Source of the DNA: Candidatus Omnitrophota bacterium
Lineage (GTDB): Bacteria; Omnitrophota; Koll11; Gygaellales; JAQTUY01
Length of the DNA: 8,027 nucleotides
Direction: 5' to 3'
Assembly: GCA_028707105.1 (NCBI GenBank)
Contig: JAQTUY010000072.1
Location: 1-8,027, forward strand
Part shown: in pieces, positions 6,546 through 8,027 of the stretch
Numbering within the stretch: position 1 is the first letter of the stretch
How the letters are laid out: every line of letters starts with the position of its first letter
Notes under the pieces: model-generated
What the model was told of the DNA's origin: nothing
Seen by the model: the letters and a program-made list of their open reading frames with translations, nothing else
Database searches by the model: none
Position numbers and translations under genes: made by a program

Positions 6546-7871
6546 TTAACGGTTGGGGCGCTTCTTGGCCAGTTCGCGGGCCTTTATCTCCTGCACTTCT
6601 TTAGCTACCTGTTCAGGCGTCGACTCTCCTATTACTATAGACTGCAGCTTTTTATCTATCGCTTCGATGACCGTGGGGAACTCCGAGATACCCCAGGTGC
6701 TCGGATGGGTAGTCGCGTCCATGTCATCGGCAAATTGCGCCAGTATCGTAGGTATATCCTTCAAAGCCTCCCTGTTCGCCGGGAGGTTGAAAGTAGCGTT
6801 GGAAAGGAACGCCTGCTGTTCTTTTTCGGTCAACCACTGCAGGAATTTTACCGCTTCCTCTCTGGTCCTGGACTTGGCATTCACCATAAACGAAGAACCG
6901 GCTCCTCCCCATATCGCCATAGGATACTTATCCGAGGCTTTCGGCGGAAGTAAAGCGGCATACTTAAGGTCGGGGTTCATCCCTTTGTAAACATTCACAC
7001 ACCAGGAGCCGTTAAAAGCAAAGACCGCCTTGCCATTCGCGAATAATTGCTCGGCGGTCTTATTGACCATCGTCACCACTCCCTGATACAACACCCCTGA
7101 CTCCTGCATCTGGCGGAAGAGGTCGAATACCCTGATCCAGTCCGGGTCGGTATAAGGCACCTCTCCTTTGATCGTGGCGATCACCTTGTCCTTGCCCATA
7201 ATATTAAAGGCGTAATTGTTAGCCAGGCAGTCCATCATCCAAAGTTCTCCCCAGCCGCTGACCATCCCCTGTAATCCGGCTTCCTTTATCTTCTTACCTA
7301 TATTGAGGAACTCCTCAAATGTTGCCGGGGGTTTCTCGGGATCCAGGCCCATCCGCTTAAAAAGATCCTTATTGTAAAGCATCTGGATGGTCGTAATATC
7401 TATCGGAACACCGTAAATGCCGGGCGCAACGCCGTAGGCATTACCCGGAGTAAATTCGTTGACCGCCAGGGCTTTGGCGAAGAAACGCTCTTTCCAGGAC
7501 GAGGGGCCGTTACCCATCTGCCCGGTGAGGTCCAGTATAAAGCCGGCCTTGACAAAAGAGGCGAAATCCCTCTTTTCCCCCAGTATCCCGAATATATCGG
7601 GAAGGTTAGCCCCTTGAGCCGCGGCGCGGACCTTCTGGGTATAAGCATCGGACGGAGCGTAAAGCTCAAAATTCACCTTGACCCCGGTCTTCTGTTCGTA
7701 TCTTTTTGCCAGTTCTTTGAATGCCGGCTCCCTATCGGTCATCCAATGCCAAACGTTGATCGAAGCAGCTACGCACTGTCCCGACTCCTGCTTAGGAGCG
7801 CACCCTGCCAATAATCCCATAACACAAAAAAACAGAAAAACAACGAGGCCAAAACGCGATAAAACCTTCAT
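6546..7871 (-). CDS. Extracytoplasmic sugar-binding lipoprotein of a CUT1 ABC transporter
   Basis: A 441-residue family-1 solute-binding protein (MalE/UgpB-like). A lipoprotein signal peptide ends in LLAGC, giving lipidated Cys24 after signal peptidase II cleavage. The mature protein starts with a beta strand (INVWHWMTDREPAFKELAKRYE, written here as two pieces: INVWHW at 38-43 and EPAFKELAKRYE at 48-59), has the central YGVPIDITTIQMLYNKDLF region (about 153-171), PPATFEEF (181-188), and the late GGAGSSFMVN (322-331) with EEAVKFLQWLTEKE, all typical of the family. It captures a sugar outside the inner membrane and hands it to the two permeases encoded next. The ATG at 7871 is chosen because AGAGGGGG lies just before it and the lipobox then falls at the normal distance; an in-frame ATG at 7928 would precede the predicted -10 box and is not transcribed from that promoter. 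First gene of the operon; substrate unknown. Confidence 0.95.
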   Translation of the reverse strand: MKVLSRFGLVVFLFFCVMGLLAGCAPKQESGQCVAASINVWHWMTDREPAFKELAKRYEQKTGVKVNFELYAPSDAYTQKVRAAAQGANLPDIFGILGEKRDFASFVKAGFILDLTGQMGNGPSSWKERFFAKALAVNEFTPGNAYGVAPGIYGVPIDITTIQMLYNKDLFKRMGLDPEKPPATFEEFLNIGKKIKEAGLQGMVSGWGELWMMDCLANNYAFNIMGKDKVIATIKGEVPYTDPDWIRVFDLFRQMQESGVLYQGVVTMVNKTAEQLFANGKAVFAFNGSWCVNVYKGMNPDLKYAALLPPKASDKYPMAIWGGAGSSFMVNAKSRTREEAVKFLQWLTEKEQQAFLSNATFNLPANREALKDIPTILAQFADDMDATTHPSTWGISEFPTVIEAIDKKLQSIVIGESTPEQVAKEVQEIKARELAKKRPNR

Positions 7872-7875
7872 TTTA

Positions 7876-7883
7876 CCCCCTCT
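7876..7883 (-). promoter_or_regulatory. Ribosome binding site of the solute-binding protein gene
   Basis: AGAGGGGG on the transcript strand; the GAGG core is 7 nt and the last G 4 nt from the ATG at 7871. It fixes that start over the upstream in-frame ATG at 7928. Confidence 0.75.
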
Positions 7884-7892
7884 TGCGCTATT

Positions 7893-7903
7893 TTGATTAT
7901 CAA
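7893..7903. promoter_or_regulatory. Small dyad just downstream of the predicted operon start point
   Basis: TTGAT and ATCAA flank a single central base. Placed about 10-20 nt after the predicted transcription start (near 7912), it is where a repressor would often bind. It is short and AT-rich, so chance is a serious alternative. Confidence 0.25.
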
Positions 7904-7918
7904 GGAAATGGAAATTAA

Positions 7919-7947
7919 AATTTATCATACTTTTAAGACGCGGTCAA
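7919..7947 (-). promoter_or_regulatory. Probable sigma-70-type promoter of the transporter-glycosidase operon
   Basis: A -35 box TTGACC (7942-7947, five of six consensus) is separated by exactly 17 nt from TAAATT (7919-7924, four of six). Transcription would begin near 7912, giving a leader of about 40 nt before the ATG at 7871. The weak -10 fits a promoter that needs an activator or is tightly regulated. Confidence 0.5.
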
Positions 7948-7962
7948 GGCTTTTTATCATTT

Positions 7963-7982
7963 GCACAATTTACCTTATGTGC
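7963..7982. promoter_or_regulatory. Dyad between the two divergent promoters, candidate operator
   Basis: GCACA (7963-7967) and TGTGC (7978-7982) are perfect inverted arms separated by 10 bp, so their centres are about 15 bp apart. It sits 15 bp from the -35 of the leftward promoter and 2 bp from the -35 of the rightward promoter, a position from which one regulator could affect both. Arms of 5 bp are short; the regulator family cannot be named. Confidence 0.35.
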
Positions 7983-7984
7983 CC

Positions 7985-8013
7985 TTGAAAAATTGCTAAA
8001 GATGTGTTATATT
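7985..8013 (+). promoter_or_regulatory. Divergent promoter firing off the right edge
   Basis: TTGAAA (7985-7990, five of six) and TATATT (8008-8013, five of six) are separated by exactly 17 nt, and TGT precedes the -10 box, giving an extended -10 element. Transcription would start near 8020 and run rightwards. The gene it serves lies outside the window; a transcription factor controlling the leftward operon is the usual arrangement. Confidence 0.6.
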
Positions 8014-8027
8014 TAAGATGACAATTA

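Noticed and set aside
7872..7928. Upstream ATG at 7928 as start of the solute-binding protein
   Set aside because: It would put 19 polar residues before the lipoprotein signal, lies upstream of the predicted -10 box, and has no ribosome binding site comparable to the one before 7871.

Overview
The window holds most of one carbohydrate-utilisation operon. All six genes are on the minus strand, so transcription runs from right to left: promoter (about 7919-7947), a lipoprotein sugar-binding protein, two inner-membrane ABC permeases, a large secreted clan GH-A glycosidase with TPR repeats, a secreted protein made of two tandem jelly-roll-like (probably carbohydrate-binding) domains, and a second smaller secreted glycosidase that runs off the left edge. 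Intergenic gaps are 4, 30, -1 (overlap), 29 and 16 nt, so a single transcript is likely. No RNA gene, insertion sequence, CRISPR array or gene-free stretch over 300 bases was seen.

Region by region: 1-1142 is the 5' part of the paralogous glycosidase; its signal-peptide codons contain a perfect 12-bp inverted repeat. 1159-2334 is the tandem-domain protein, with the strongest Shine-Dalgarno sequence among the downstream genes. 2364-4784 is the 806-residue glycosidase: signal peptide, two clear TPR units, a Ca-loop-like insertion, then a barrel with both catalytic Glu. 4784-6541 holds the MalG/UgpE-like and MalF/UgpA-like permeases. 6546-7871 is the solute-binding lipoprotein. 7872-8027 is a compact divergent regulatory region: a minus-strand promoter for the operon, a good plus-strand promoter pointing off the right edge, and a dyad between the two -35 boxes.

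How the genes probably work together (inference): the two exported glycosidases cleave a glycan outside the cytoplasm, the tandem-domain protein holds the glycan or the cell surface, and the lipoprotein plus the two permeases import the released oligosaccharide. The ATPase of the transporter is not in the window and is either beyond the left edge or a shared MsiK/UgpC-type subunit elsewhere. The substrate cannot be read from the sequence.

Organism: a bacterium with moderate GC, AGGGGG-type ribosome binding sites and exported enzymes. The secreted TPR-glycosidase next to a CUT1 transporter recalls uncultured Planctomycetes-Verrucomicrobia-Chlamydiae-type lineages such as Omnitrophota, but this is a low-confidence impression, not something the sequence proves.
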